A stretch of DNA of 64,000 bases from FEB-22 sp003105195 (GCA_027493405.1 JAOSKV010000001.1:1126479-1190478), one strand, 5' to 3'; counted from the stretch's first letter, positions 26,273 to 36,473 are shown. Notes: generated by a model not told the origin, from the sequence alone. Numbers and translations are program-made.

Positions 26273-27600
26273 GTGCCGCCCCTCTCGCTCCGCAGCTTGG
26301 CCCAGTAGTCGAGCCGCTTGCGGATCTCGCGCTCGAAGCCGCGGTCCGGCGGATCGTAGAAGGTCTGCCGGCCGAGCGCCTCGGGAAAGTAGTTCTGGCC
26401 CGAGAAGGCCTCGGGCGCGTCGTGGTCGTAGGCGTAGCCCGCGCCGTAGCCTTCCCCCTTCATCAGCCGGGTCGGCGCGTTGAGGATGTGCTTCGGCGGC
26501 AGCAGCGAGCCCGCCTCCCTGGCGACGCGCATCGCCTCGCCATAGGCCGTGTAGGCGGCGTTCGACTTCGGCGCGGTTGCGACATAGATCACGGCCTCGG
26601 CGATCGCGAGCTCGCCCTCGGGCGAGCCGAGGAAGTCGTAGGCGTCCTTGGCGGCGTTGCAGATCGCCAGCGCCTGCGGGTCGGCGAGCCCGACATCCTC
26701 GATCGCCATGCGCACCACGCGCCGGGCGATGTAGAGCGGATCCTCGCCGGCGTCGAGCATGCGGCACAGATAGTAGAGCGCGGCGTCGGGATCGGAGCCG
26801 CGCACCGACTTGTGCAGCGCCGAGATCAGGTTGTAGTGGCCGTCCTGCGCCTTGTCGTAGATCGGCGCGCGCCGCTGCACCACCTCCTGCAGCTTGCCGG
26901 CATCGAACGTCTCGCCTTCGCGCGCGGCGCGCCACACCTCCTCGGCGAGCGTCAGGGCCGCGCGGCCGTCGCCGTCCGCCATGCGGACCAGCGAGGCGCG
27001 CGCCTCGCGGTCGAGCGGCAGCGGCCGTTGCTCGATCGCCTCGGCGCGGCCGAGCAGCTGCTCGACCGCGTCCGTATCGAGCGGCCGGAACACCAGCACG
27101 CGCGCGCGCGAGAGCAGCGCCGCGTTGAGCTCGAAGGACGGGTTCTCGGTGGTGGCGCCGACCAGCACCACGGTGCCGTCCTCCATCACGGGCAGGAAGG
27201 AATCCTGTTGCGCCCGGTTGAAGCGGTGGATCTCGTCGACGAACAGCAGCGTGCCCTGGCCGGTCTCGCGCCGCGCGCGCGCGGCGTCGAACACCTTCTT
27301 GAGGTCCGCGACCCCGGTGAACACCGCCGAGATCTGCTCGAAATGGAGATCGGTCGCGGTCGCGAGCAGGCGCGCCACCGTGGTCTTCCCGGTTCCGGGC
27401 GGCCCCCAGAACACCAGCGAGCCGAGCGAGCGGGTCGCGAGCATGCGGCCGAGCGCGCCGTCCGGGCCGAGCAGGTGGTCCTGCCCGACCACGTCGGCGA
27501 GCGTGCGCGGGCGCAGCTTGTCGGCGAGCGGGCGCGGCGCGTCCCGCTCGAGCCCGGCAGCTTCGAACAGGCTGGGGCCCTGCTGCGCGCGCGGGCTCAT
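26269..27600 (-). CDS. rarA: Replication-associated recombination protein A (AAA+ ATPase)
   Basis: 443-aa AAA+ ATPase of the RarA/MgsA/WRNIP1 family, which acts at stalled replication forks. LADKLRPRTLADVVGQDHLLG, Walker A WGPPGTGKTT, Walker B LLFVDEIHRFNRAQQD and sensor region GATTENPSFELN are all standard. The C-terminal part SALHKSVRGSDPDAALYYLCRMLDAGEDP is the conserved tetramerisation domain. It lies 19 bp after degP and is coupled to rluC by an ATGA overlap. Confidence 0.95.
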   Translation of the reverse strand: MSPRAQQGPSLFEAAGLERDAPRPLADKLRPRTLADVVGQDHLLGPDGALGRMLATRSLGSLVFWGPPGTGKTTVARLLATATDLHFEQISAVFTGVADLKKVFDAARARRETGQGTLLFVDEIHRFNRAQQDSFLPVMEDGTVVLVGATTENPSFELNAALLSRARVLVFRPLDTDAVEQLLGRAEAIEQRPLPLDREARASLVRMADGDGRAALTLAEEVWRAAREGETFDAGKLQEVVQRRAPIYDKAQDGHYNLISALHKSVRGSDPDAALYYLCRMLDAGEDPLYIARRVVRMAIEDVGLADPQALAICNAAKDAYDFLGSPEGELAIAEAVIYVATAPKSNAAYTAYGEAMRVAREAGSLLPPKHILNAPTRLMKGEGYGAGYAYDHDAPEAFSGQNYFPEALGRQTFYDPPDRGFEREIRKRLDYWAKLRSERGGT

Positions 27601-27619
27601 TGTTGCTCGGCCCCCCGCC

Positions 27620-29014
<1,395 letters not shown>

Positions 29015-29091
29015 GGGTCGGTTCCTGTGTGGCTCGCCCGAGATATAGGGCCCGGCCCCGCACAAATGAAGGCGAATTGCCGGCACCGTAG

Positions 29092-29171
29092 GGCGGGTTG
29101 GCGACCGCAGGTCGCGTAACCCGCCGTCGCGACCCAGTATGGCGGGTTACCCGCTCGCGCGCTAACCCGCC
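29092..29171. repeat. Two tandem palindromic elements (GGCGGGTT...AACCCGCC)
   Basis: Two adjacent imperfect palindromes, 29092-29125 and 29141-29171, each start with GGCGGGTT and end with AACCCGCC. The first has an inner stem GCGACC/GGTCGC. They lie between the degP start and the rplQ terminator. This kind of GGCGGGTTA palindrome is familiar as an intergenic repeat in Bradyrhizobium-like genomes. It may serve as a mobile REP/MITE-like remnant or transcript stabiliser; no function is shown. Confidence 0.65.
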
Positions 29172-29180
29172 CGACAACGC

Positions 29181-29204
29181 AAAAGGGCGGCCTCTCGGCC
29201 GCCC
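29181..29204 (-). terminator. Rho-independent terminator after rplQ
   Basis: Read on the minus strand, GGGCGGCC-GAGA-GGCCGCCC forms an 8-bp perfect GC stem with a tetraloop and is followed by TTTT. It lies about 30 bases after the rplQ stop and closes the ribosomal protein superoperon. Confidence 0.85.
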
Positions 29205-29233
29205 CCCAGTAGAACATGAGGTCGTCCGGGCGG

Positions 29234-29650
29234 TTACGCCGCGGCTTCGGACTTCTCCTGCACGGGCCCCGAATCCTTGCCGCGCGCCTCGACGTCGCGG
29301 TCGACGAACTCGATCACCGCCACCGCGGCCGAGTCGCCGTAGCGGAAGCCGGCCTTGAGCACGCGGGTGTATCCGCCGTTGCGCTCCTTGTAGCGCGGGC
29401 CGATCACGTCGAACAGCTTCTTCACCATGGCGACGTCGCGCAGCTGCGCGATCGCCTGGCGGCGGGCGTGCAGGTCGCCGCGCTTGCCGAGGGTGACCAG
29501 CTTCTCGACGATCGGGCGCAGGTCCTTCGCCTTCGGCAGCGTGGTGACGATCTGCTCGTGCTTGATCAGCGAGGCCGCCATGTTGGCGAACATCGACATG
29601 CGATGATCCGACCGCCGGTTCAGCTTGCGATGGGCGTTGCCGTGGCGCAT
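29234..29650 (-). CDS. rplQ: 50S ribosomal protein L17
   Basis: 138 aa, full-length for alphaproteobacteria. The N-terminus MRHGNAHRKLNRRSDHRMSM with LPKAKDLRPIVEKLVTLGKRGD is diagnostic. L17 sits near the polypeptide exit tunnel. Last gene of the alpha part of the superoperon, 13 bp after rpoA and just before the terminator. Confidence 0.97.
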   Translation of the reverse strand: MRHGNAHRKLNRRSDHRMSMFANMAASLIKHEQIVTTLPKAKDLRPIVEKLVTLGKRGDLHARRQAIAQLRDVAMVKKLFDVIGPRYKERNGGYTRVLKAGFRYGDSAAVAVIEFVDRDVEARGKDSGPVQEKSEAAA

Positions 29651-29663
29651 CCCCGTCTCCTGC

Positions 29664-30691
29664 TCAGTAGTGGTCTTCGAAGCGCTTGGCGAGCTCTTCG
29701 ATGTTCTCGGGCGGCCAGCCCGGCACTTCCATGCCGAGATGCAGGCCCATCTGCGCCAGCACTTCCTTGATCTCGTTGAGCGACTTGCGTCCGAAGTTCG
29801 GCGTGCGCAGCATCTCGGCCTCGGTCTTCTGCACGAGGTCGCCGATATAGACGATGTTGTCGTTCTTCAGGCAGTTGGCCGAGCGCACCGAGAGCTCGAG
29901 CTCGTCCACCTTCTTGAGGAAGGCCGGGTTGAAGGCGAGGTCCGGGATCGACTCCTGGACCATCTCCTTGCGCGGCTCCTCGAAGTTCACGAACACGTTG
30001 AGCTGGTCCTGCAGGATGCGCGCCGCGTAGGCGAGCGCGTCCTCCGGCGTCACCGCGCCGTTGGTCTCGATCTGCAAGGTGAGCTTGTCGTAGTCGAGGA
30101 TCTGCCCTCGCGGGTGTTCTCGACCTTGTAGGAGACCTTCTTGACCGGCGAGTAGAGGCTGTCGACCGGGATCAGGCCGATCGGCGCGTCCTCGGGCCGG
30201 TTGCGCTCCGCCGGCACGTAGCCCTTGCCGGTGTTGACCGTGAACTCCATGCGGATCTCGGCGCCCTCGTCGAGGTGGCACAGCACCAGCTCGGGGTTGA
30301 GGATCACGATGTCGCCGACCGTCTGGATGTCGCCGGCCGAGATCGTGCCCGGCCCCTGCTTCTTCACCACCATGCGCTTCGGGCCGTCGCCCTGCATCTT
30401 GATGGCGATATCCTTGATGTTCAGGATGATGTCGGTCACGTCCTCGCGCACGCCCGGGATCGACGAGAATTCGTGCAGCACGCCGTCGATGTGCACCGAC
30501 TGCACCGAGGCCCCCTGCAGCGAGGACAGCAGCACGCGCCGCAGTGCGTTGCCGAGGGTCAGGCCGAAGCCGCGCTCGAGCGGCTCGGCGACCACCGTGG
30601 CGCTGCGCTTCGCATTGTAGCCGGACTGCACCTGCAGCTTCTCCGGCCGGATCAACTCTTGCCAGTTCTTCTGGATCACGTCGTCACCCAT
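29664..30691 (-). CDS. rpoA: RNA polymerase alpha subunit, one-base deletion in this sequence
   Basis: The N-terminal domain runs from 30691 (MGDDVIQKNWQELIRPEKLQ) to VENTREG. It continues, one frame over, as QILDYDKLTLQIETNG through the C-terminal domain VDELELSVRSANCLKND, which binds UP elements and activators. The break is at about 30101-30106: minus-strand GAGGGCAGATC should be GAGGGCCAGATC, one C missing. With that base restored the gene is 1029 bp and 342 aa, the normal length. As rpoA is essential and normally single-copy, this is almost surely a sequencing or assembly error. It lies between rpsK and rplQ, the usual order. Confidence 0.95.
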
Positions 30692-30792
30692 CGCATCGAG
30701 CGATACGGGCCGTCAGGGCCCGCGCATCCCACTCCGCCCCGTGGGAAGGCATCGGCGGCGGCGGGCCCTCCGGCCCGCCGGAACGAAAAGCG

Positions 30793-31185
30793 TCAGACCC
30801 GCCGGCGCTTGCGCGGCCGGCAGCCGTTGTGCGGGATCGGCGTCACGTCGCGGATCGACGTGACCGTGAAGCCCGCGGCCTGCAGCGCGCGCAGCGCCGA
30901 CTCGCGGCCCGAGCCCGGTCCCGAGACCTCGACCTCGAGCAGGCGCATGCCGTGCTCCATGGCCTTGCGCGCGGCGTCCTCGGCCGCGACCTGCGCGGCG
31001 AACGGCGTCGACTTGCGCGAGCCCTTGAAGCCGTTGCTGCCCGACGACGACCAGGCGATGGTGTTGCCCTGGGCGTCGGTGATCGTGATCATGGTGTTGT
31101 TGAACGACGCGTTCACGTGCGCGACGCCCGAAGCGATGTTCTTGCGCTCGCGCCGGCGGACGCGGGTGGTGGCTTCCTTGCCCAT
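30793..31185 (-). CDS. rpsK: 30S ribosomal protein S11
   Basis: 130 aa, the normal length. MGKEATTRVRRRERKNIASG, then NASFNNTMITITDAQGN and the C-terminal GCRPRKRRRV are the standard S11 sequence; the protein lies on the 30S platform at the mRNA exit. A longer in-frame start at 31293 is not supported. It follows rpsM and precedes rpoA. Confidence 0.97.
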   Translation of the reverse strand: MGKEATTRVRRRERKNIASGVAHVNASFNNTMITITDAQGNTIAWSSSGSNGFKGSRKSTPFAAQVAAEDAARKAMEHGMRLLEVEVSGPGSGRESALRALQAAGFTVTSIRDVTPIPHNGCRPRKRRRV

Positions 31186-31240
31186 GCTGGTCCCTGTTGC
31201 GGCTCCGGGTGCGACGGCCCGGGCCGTCGATCGATCGTGG

Positions 31241-31609
31241 CTACTTCTTCTTGCCCGCGATGGGCTTCGCCGGACCCTTGCGGGTCCGCGCATTGGTGTG
31301 GGTGCGCTGGCCGCGCACCGGCAGGCCGCGCCGGTGGCGCAGGCCGCGATAGCAGCCGAGGTCCATCAGCCGCTTGATGTTCATGGCGACCTCGCGCCGC
31401 AGGTCGCCCTCGACCACGTAGTCGCGGTCGATCACCTCGCGGATCTGCAGCACCTCCTGGTCGGTGAGCTGCGCGACGCGGCGCTCCGCCGGGATGCTGA
31501 CCTTCTCCATGATCTCCTGGGCCTTCCGCGCCCCGATTCCATGGATGTACTGCAGCGCGATCACGACGCGCTTGTTGGTCGGAATGTTGACACCAGCGAT
31601 ACGGGCCAC
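31241..31609 (-). CDS. rpsM: 30S ribosomal protein S13
   Basis: 122 aa, beginning with GTG at 31609 (MARIAGVNIPTNKRV), which has AGGAG 8 bases upstream and matches the family start and length. A GTG three codons upstream is also open but would add residues not seen in homologues. The C-terminal RGQRTHTNARTRKGPAKPIAGKKK contacts tRNA and the subunit interface. It lies after adk, as in many alphaproteobacteria. Confidence 0.96.
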   Translation of the reverse strand: MARIAGVNIPTNKRVVIALQYIHGIGARKAQEIMEKVSIPAERRVAQLTDQEVLQIREVIDRDYVVEGDLRREVAMNIKRLMDLGCYRGLRHRRGLPVRGQRTHTNARTRKGPAKPIAGKKK

Positions 31610-31777
31610 GACCCTCACTCCTGTTGCCGGCTCGTCCGCCGGCCCGGTTCATCGAGAGGAGACCAAGCCCCTCGTTCATAAGCGCAAACACGACGCCCGC
31701 CCCTCCGCATGGGGCCCGGCATCGTTTCAAATCTCGCCGAACGGATGCGGGGGTTTAGCGGATTCATGTCGCGTCCG

Positions 31778-32758
31778 TCAACCTCTGCGGCCGCGCGTCG
31801 CGGCCCGTGCGGCCTTGCGCGCCGGCCGGCGGCCGGCGGCCGGCGGTCCCGGCCTTGCGCGCGGACTTGGCAGCCGTGCGGACGCCGGTCCGGGCGTTGG
31901 GAGCCGCCTTGCGCGCCTTGCCCTTGCGGACGGCCTTGGCCTTCCGGGCGATCTTGGCGGCCGGCTTCGCCTTGCGGGCCGGTTTTGCGGCGGATCCGGC
32001 CTTGCGGGTCTGTTTTCCTGCCGGTCCGGCCCTTTTCCCCGCCTTTGATCTCTTCGCCGCCTTGACCTTGCGGACCGCGGGCGGCCTTGCGGGCCGGCGG
32101 GGCCCTGGCGCGGGACGGCCGGGCGGGACGGCGCCGGGCTCTCGGGAACCGCGCCCGGCGCAGGCTCCGCCGGCCGGGCCGGCTCCAGCGCCCGGACCAG
32201 GGCGGCCGCGACCTCGTCGATCGGCGCCATGCCGTCGACGGTGCGCAGGTTCCCCTTCTCCCAGTAATAATCGATCAGCGGCGCCGTCTGGCGCCGGTAG
32301 GCGTCGAGGCGGATCTTCAGCGCCTCCGGATTGTCGTCCGCCCGCACGGCCTCGCCGCGCGCCTGCGCCTGGGCGACCCGGGTCTCGACCCGCTTCAGGA
32401 GGATCGCCTCGTCGACCTTGAGCTCGACCACCGCGTCGAGGGTCAGGTCGCGCTCGGCGAGCAGCCGGTCGAGCGCCTCGGCCTGGGCGACCGTGCGCGG
32501 AAAGCCGTCCAGGATGAAGCCGTTGCGCGCGTCCGGCTCGGCGATGCGGTCGGCGATGATCGCCACCACGATCTCGTCGGGCACGAGCTCGCCGCGCGCC
32601 ATGATGTCCCCGGCCCGCAGCCCGACCTCGGTCCCGGCCTTCACGGCCGCGCGCAGCATGTCGCCCGTGGAGAGCTGGACGATGCCGTAGCGGTCGACGA
32701 GGCGTTGCGCCTGGGTTCCTTTGCCCGCCCCCGGCGGACCGAGCAGGATCAGCCTCAT
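31778..32758 (-). CDS. adk: Adenylate kinase with basic C-terminal tail, probable frameshift in tail
   Basis: Adenylate kinase interconverts AMP+ATP and 2 ADP. The core (about residues 1-190) has the P-loop GPPGAGKGTQ, GFPRTVAQAE, RADDNPEALKIRLDAYR and a short LID, as in other alphaproteobacterial Adk. After LVRALEPARPAEP the open frame is an Arg/Pro-rich tail of about 130 residues. A neighbouring frame of the same DNA (about 31860-32090) gives a Lys/Ala-rich tail instead (RKAKAVRKGKARKAAPNART), which looks more natural and resembles histone H1-like tails. One or more indels near 32060-32110 are likely. The start overlaps secY by 4 bases. Confidence 0.9.
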   Translation of the reverse strand: MRLILLGPPGAGKGTQAQRLVDRYGIVQLSTGDMLRAAVKAGTEVGLRAGDIMARGELVPDEIVVAIIADRIAEPDARNGFILDGFPRTVAQAEALDRLLAERDLTLDAVVELKVDEAILLKRVETRVAQAQARGEAVRADDNPEALKIRLDAYRRQTAPLIDYYWEKGNLRTVDGMAPIDEVAAALVRALEPARPAEPAPGAVPESPAPSRPAVPRQGPAGPQGRPRSARSRRRRDQRRGKGPDRQENRPARPDPPQNRPARRSRPPRSPGRPRPSARARRARRLPTPGPASARLPSPRARPGPPAAGRRPARKAARAATRGRRG

Positions 32759-34086
32759 CGACGCCGGCCCCTCAGCTTCGAGCGCTTGATCAGGCCTTCG
32801 TACTGGTGCGCCAGCAGATAGCCCTGCACCTGCGCCACCGTGTCCATGGTGACGCTCACCACGATCAGGAGCGAGGTGCCGCCGAAGTAGAACGGCACCG
32901 CCGCATAGCTGATCAGGAGCTCCGGAATGAGGCACACCACCGACAGGTAGGCGGCGCCCACCACCGTGATGCGGCTCAGCACGTAGTCGATGTACTCGGC
33001 GGTGCGCTCGCCCGGCCTTATGCCCGGGATGAAGCCGCCGTGCTTCTTCAGATTGTCGGCGGTCTCGGTCGGGTTGAACACGATCGCCGTGTAGAAGAAC
33101 GCGAAGAACACGATCAGCGCGATGTAGAGCACCAGGAAAGCCGGCCGCCCGTGCGCGAGATGCGTGGTGATGAAGGTCATCCACTCGCCGCCCTGCCCGG
33201 CATTGAAGTTCGCCACCGTGGTCGGCAGCAGCAGCAGCGAGGAGGCGAAGATCGGCGGGATCACGCCCGAGGTGTTGAGCTTCAGCGGCAGGTGCGAGGA
33301 CTGGCCCTCGAACATCTGGTTGCCGACCTGGCGCTTCGGGTACTGGATCAGGAGCCGGCGCTGGGCGCGCTCCATGAACACGATGAAGGTCGTGACCGCG
33401 AAGGCCATGACCAGCACGCCGATGATCAGGCCGGTCGAGAGCGCGCCCTGGCGGCCGAGCTCGAGGGTGCCGGCGATCGCCGAGGGCAGCTCGGCGACGA
33501 TGCCGGCGAAGATGATCAGCGAGATGCCGTTGCCGATGCCGCGCGAGGTGATCTGCTCGCCGAGCCACATCAGGAACATGGTGCCGCCGGTGAGCGTGAG
33601 CACCGCCGAGATGCGGAAGAACCAGCCGGGCTCCGAGATCACGTTGCCGGCGCCCTCCAGCCCGATCGCGATCGCATAGGCCTGGAACGCCGCCAGGATC
33701 ACGGTCAGATAGCGGGTGTACTGGTTGATGGTCTTGCGGCCCTGCTCGCCTTCCTTCTTGAGCTGCTCGAGCGTCGGCGAGACCGTCGTCATCAGCTGGA
33801 TGATGATCGAGGCCGAGATGTACGGCATGATGTTGAGGGCGAAGATCGCCATCCGCTGGATGCCGCCGCCCGCGAACATGTTGAACATGCCGAGGATTCC
33901 GCCCGCCTGGGTGCGGAAGATCTGCTCCCATTGGGTGGGATCGATGCCGGGCAGCGGGATGTAGGTGCCGAGCCGGTAGACCAGCAGCGCGCCGAGCGTG
34001 AAGTAGATTCGCTTCTTCAGCTCCTCGGCCTTGGCCAGCGCCGAGAAGTTGAGGTTGGCCGCCAGTTGTTCTGCTGCTGAAACCAT
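32755..34086 (-). CDS. secY: Preprotein translocase subunit SecY
   Basis: 443-aa channel protein of the Sec translocon with ten membrane segments. MVSAAEQLAANLNFSALAKAEELKKRI at the N-terminus, then LVYRLGTYIPLPGIDP, NIMPYISASIIIQL and the conserved cytosolic loops. It couples to SecE/SecG and exports or inserts proteins. Located between rplO and adk with ATGA overlap to adk, the classic spc arrangement. Confidence 0.97.
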   Translation of the reverse strand: MVSAAEQLAANLNFSALAKAEELKKRIYFTLGALLVYRLGTYIPLPGIDPTQWEQIFRTQAGGILGMFNMFAGGGIQRMAIFALNIMPYISASIIIQLMTTVSPTLEQLKKEGEQGRKTINQYTRYLTVILAAFQAYAIAIGLEGAGNVISEPGWFFRISAVLTLTGGTMFLMWLGEQITSRGIGNGISLIIFAGIVAELPSAIAGTLELGRQGALSTGLIIGVLVMAFAVTTFIVFMERAQRRLLIQYPKRQVGNQMFEGQSSHLPLKLNTSGVIPPIFASSLLLLPTTVANFNAGQGGEWMTFITTHLAHGRPAFLVLYIALIVFFAFFYTAIVFNPTETADNLKKHGGFIPGIRPGERTAEYIDYVLSRITVVGAAYLSVVCLIPELLISYAAVPFYFGGTSLLIVVSVTMDTVAQVQGYLLAHQYEGLIKRSKLRGRRR

Positions 34087-34127
34087 GGCCGGAACGCTCC
34101 CGTGACCCGCGGCCCCCTATATGGGGG

Positions 34128-34616
34128 TCAGGCGGCCGTTTCGCCCGCCGCCGTCTTGGGGGCGAGCACCGTGACCGACCCGCCCGCCTTCTCGACTGCC
34201 GCGACGGCAGATTTGGTGGCCCCGGCGACCGAAAGCGTCACCTTCGCCTTGATTTCGCCGCTGCCGAGCAGCCGCACCCCGTCGCGCGCCCGGCGCAGCA
34301 CGCCGGCCTTGACCAGCGCCTCGGCGTCGATCGTACCCTTCGGGTCGAGCTTGCCGGCATCGATCGCCTGCTGCAGGCGGTCGAGATTGAGCTCGTTGTA
34401 GTCCTTGCGGAACGGCTTGTTGAAGCCGCGCTTGGGCAGGCGCCGGTGCAGCGGCATCTGGCCGCCCTCGAAGCCCTTGATCGCCACGCCCGAGCGCGCG
34501 GTCTGGCCCTTGCCGCCGCGCCCGCCGGTCTTGCCCTTGCCCGAGCCGATGCCCCGGCCGATGCGCATGCGGCCCTTGCGCGCACCCGCATTGTCTTTGA
34601 GGTCGGAAAGCTTCAT
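34128..34616 (-). CDS. rplO: 50S ribosomal protein L15
   Basis: 162 aa. MKLSDLKDNAGARKGRMRIGRGIGSGKGKTGGRG is the standard basic N-terminus that threads into 23S rRNA. It precedes secY with a 41-bp spacer. L15 assembles late into the 50S subunit. Confidence 0.97.
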   Translation of the reverse strand: MKLSDLKDNAGARKGRMRIGRGIGSGKGKTGGRGGKGQTARSGVAIKGFEGGQMPLHRRLPKRGFNKPFRKDYNELNLDRLQQAIDAGKLDPKGTIDAEALVKAGVLRRARDGVRLLGSGEIKAKVTLSVAGATKSAVAAVEKAGGSVTVLAPKTAAGETAA

Positions 34617-34659
34617 CGGCCTGCTCCTGTCACTCTCTTGTCGGGTCCGGACCGCGCCC

Positions 34660-34854
34660 TCAGCTCTCGACCACGCGGACGAGATGGGCGACCTTCGCGA
34701 TCATGCCGCGGGTCATGGGGGTGTCCGGCAGCTCGCGGACCCGGCCGATCTTGTTGAGGCCGAGGCCGATCAGCGTGTCGCGCTGCGCGAAATGACGGCG
34801 CATCGGGCTGCCGGTCTGCTGGACTTTGATGGTCTTCTTCGCTGGCGTCGCCAT
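34660..34854 (-). CDS. rpmD: 50S ribosomal protein L30
   Basis: 64 aa, the usual length for bacterial L30: KTIKVQQTGSPMRRHFAQRDTLIGLGLNKIGR. Lies between rpsE and rplO in the spc order. Confidence 0.96.
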   Translation of the reverse strand: MATPAKKTIKVQQTGSPMRRHFAQRDTLIGLGLNKIGRVRELPDTPMTRGMIAKVAHLVRVVES

Positions 34855-34891
34855 GATCCTGCTCCCGCGATCCCTGTCCCTCGCCCGCCGC

Positions 34892-35446
34892 TCAGTCGGC
34901 CGGCGCCTCGGCGTCCACGTCGCGGCGACGCGACTGCAGGGCCGAGACCTTGATGTTGCGGCGCGCCGCCACCGAGCGCGGCGAATCCTGGTGCTTGAGC
35001 GCGTCGAAGGTCGCCCGCACCATGTTGTAGGGGTTGGACGAGCCGATCGACTTCGCCACCACGTCCTGCATGCCGAGCGTCTCGAACACGGCGCGCATCG
35101 GCCCGCCCGCGATGATGCCGGTGCCGGGAGGCGCCGCGCGCAGATGCACCTTGCCGGCGCCGTGGCGGCCGAACACGTCGTGGTGCAGCGTGCGGCCCTC
35201 GCGCAGCGGCACCCGCATCAGGTTGCGCTTCGCCGAGTCGGTCGCCTTGCGGATCGCCTCCGGCACCTCGCGCGCCTTGCCGTGGCCGAAGCCGACGCGC
35301 CCCTTCTGGTCGCCGACCACCACCAGCGCCGCGAAGCCGAAGCGCCGGCCGCCCTTCACCACCTTGGCGACGCGGTTGATGTGGACGAGCTTGTCGGTGA
35401 ACTCGCTGTCCCGGTCGTCCCGATCGCGTTCGCGTTCACGTGCCAT
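34892..35446 (-). CDS. rpsE: 30S ribosomal protein S5
   Basis: 184 aa. An S5 double-stranded RNA-binding domain (VHINRVAKVVKGGRRFGFAALVVVGD) is followed by the C-terminal domain with GTGIIAGGPMRAVFETLG. S5 contributes to decoding accuracy. It is separated from rplR by 96 bp, unusually long for this operon, and the spacer holds a palindromic repeat. Confidence 0.97.
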   Translation of the reverse strand: MARERERDRDDRDSEFTDKLVHINRVAKVVKGGRRFGFAALVVVGDQKGRVGFGHGKAREVPEAIRKATDSAKRNLMRVPLREGRTLHHDVFGRHGAGKVHLRAAPPGTGIIAGGPMRAVFETLGMQDVVAKSIGSSNPYNMVRATFDALKHQDSPRSVAARRNIKVSALQSRRRDVDAEAPAD

Positions 35447-35498
35447 GTCTTTTCCGTTTCCTGCGCGGGTCCCGCCCGCTCCTGTCGTCTACGCCTCG

Positions 35499-35543
35499 GC
35501 GCATGTTCTCCCCGGCGAAGCGCCCGCTCCGCCGGACATGCGC
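35499..35543. repeat. Dispersed palindromic repeat, copy 1 (GCGCATG...CATGCGC)
   Basis: A 45-bp imperfect palindrome with ends GCGCATGTTC and GACATGCGC and inner arms CCGGCGAAG / CTCCGCCGG. It fills the rplR-rpsE spacer and its last base is the first base of the rplR stop triplet. A 49-bp relative with the same ends lies at 47345-47393 between two tRNA genes, so it is a dispersed element and not a local terminator. Confidence 0.7.
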
Positions 35544-35905
35544 TAGAAACTCAGCCCGCCTTCGCGCGCGCCGTCGGCGAGCGCCTTGACCCGGCCGTGG
35601 TAGAGGAAGCGGCCGCGGTCGAACACGACCTCCTTGACGCCCTTCTCGACCGCCCGCGCGGCGACGAGCTTGCCGACCGCCTTGGCGGCCTCGGTGTCGG
35701 CGCCGGTCTTGAGCGAGCCGCGCATGTCCTTGTCGAGCGAGGAGGCCGCCGCGATCGTCGTCCCCTTCGCGTCGTCGATCACCTGGGCGTAGATGTGCCT
35801 GGACGAGCGGAACACGGACAGGCGTGCGCGCGCGCCGGCCACCGCCTTGAGCGACCGGCGCACGCGCGCTTCACGCCGCTCGGTCGAATTGCGGAACTTC
35901 GCCAT
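35543..35905 (-). CDS. rplR: 50S ribosomal protein L18
   Basis: 120 aa. MAKFRNSTERREARVRRSLK start, RLSVFRSSRHIYAQVIDD core and the C-terminal FDRGRFLYHGRVKALADGAREGGL, which binds 5S rRNA. The stop codon overlaps the palindromic repeat in the following spacer. Confidence 0.97.
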   Translation of the reverse strand: MAKFRNSTERREARVRRSLKAVAGARARLSVFRSSRHIYAQVIDDAKGTTIAAASSLDKDMRGSLKTGADTEAAKAVGKLVAARAVEKGVKEVVFDRGRFLYHGRVKALADGAREGGLSF

Positions 35906-35916
35906 CTTCGCGCTCC

Positions 35917-36450
35917 TTACTTCTTCTTGCCTTCCTTGCGGAAGATGTATTCGCCCGCGTATTTCACGCCCTTGCCCTTGTAGGGCTCCGGCGGACGGTA
36001 GGCGCGGATCTCGGCCGCCACCTGCCCGACCTTCTGCCGGTCGATGCCGCTGATCACGATCTCGGTCGGCCGCGGCGTCGCGATCGTGATCCCCTCCGGA
36101 ATCGCGTAGGCGACGTCGTGGCTGTAGCCGAGCGTGAGCTGCAGGTTCTTGCCCTGCACGGCGGCACGATAGCCGACGCCGGTGATCTCGAGCCGCTGCT
36201 CGAAGCCCTTGGTGACGCCGGTCACCAGGTTGTCGATCAGCGAGCGGTAGGTGCCCCACATGGCGCGGGCGCGCTTGGACTCGTTGCGCGGGTCGACCTT
36301 GACGCCGCCGCTCTCCATCTTGGCGCCGACGTCGTCGGGCAGCACCAGCTGCATGGCGCCCTTCGGGCCCTTCACCTTGACGGTCTGCCCCTCGATGGCG
36401 GCGGTGACGCCGCTCGGAATCGGGACCGCATTACGACCGATGCGAGACAT
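35917..36450 (-). CDS. rplF: 50S ribosomal protein L6
   Basis: 177 aa. MSRIGRNAVPIPSGVTAAIEGQ start and the RNA-binding C-terminal motif PEPYKGKGVKYAGEYIFRKEGKKK; two similar domains. It lies near the GTPase centre of the 50S subunit. Between rpsH and rplR. Confidence 0.97.
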   Translation of the reverse strand: MSRIGRNAVPIPSGVTAAIEGQTVKVKGPKGAMQLVLPDDVGAKMESGGVKVDPRNESKRARAMWGTYRSLIDNLVTGVTKGFEQRLEITGVGYRAAVQGKNLQLTLGYSHDVAYAIPEGITIATPRPTEIVISGIDRQKVGQVAAEIRAYRPPEPYKGKGVKYAGEYIFRKEGKKK

Positions 36451-36473
36451 GGTTCACCTTCCCTCGCGGACCG

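Noticed and set aside
24641..26935. A 764-codon open frame on the minus strand
   Set aside because: It overlaps rluC and rarA in a shifted frame with Ala/Arg/Gly composition; only its 26272-26140 part is meaningful, as the rluC N-terminus.
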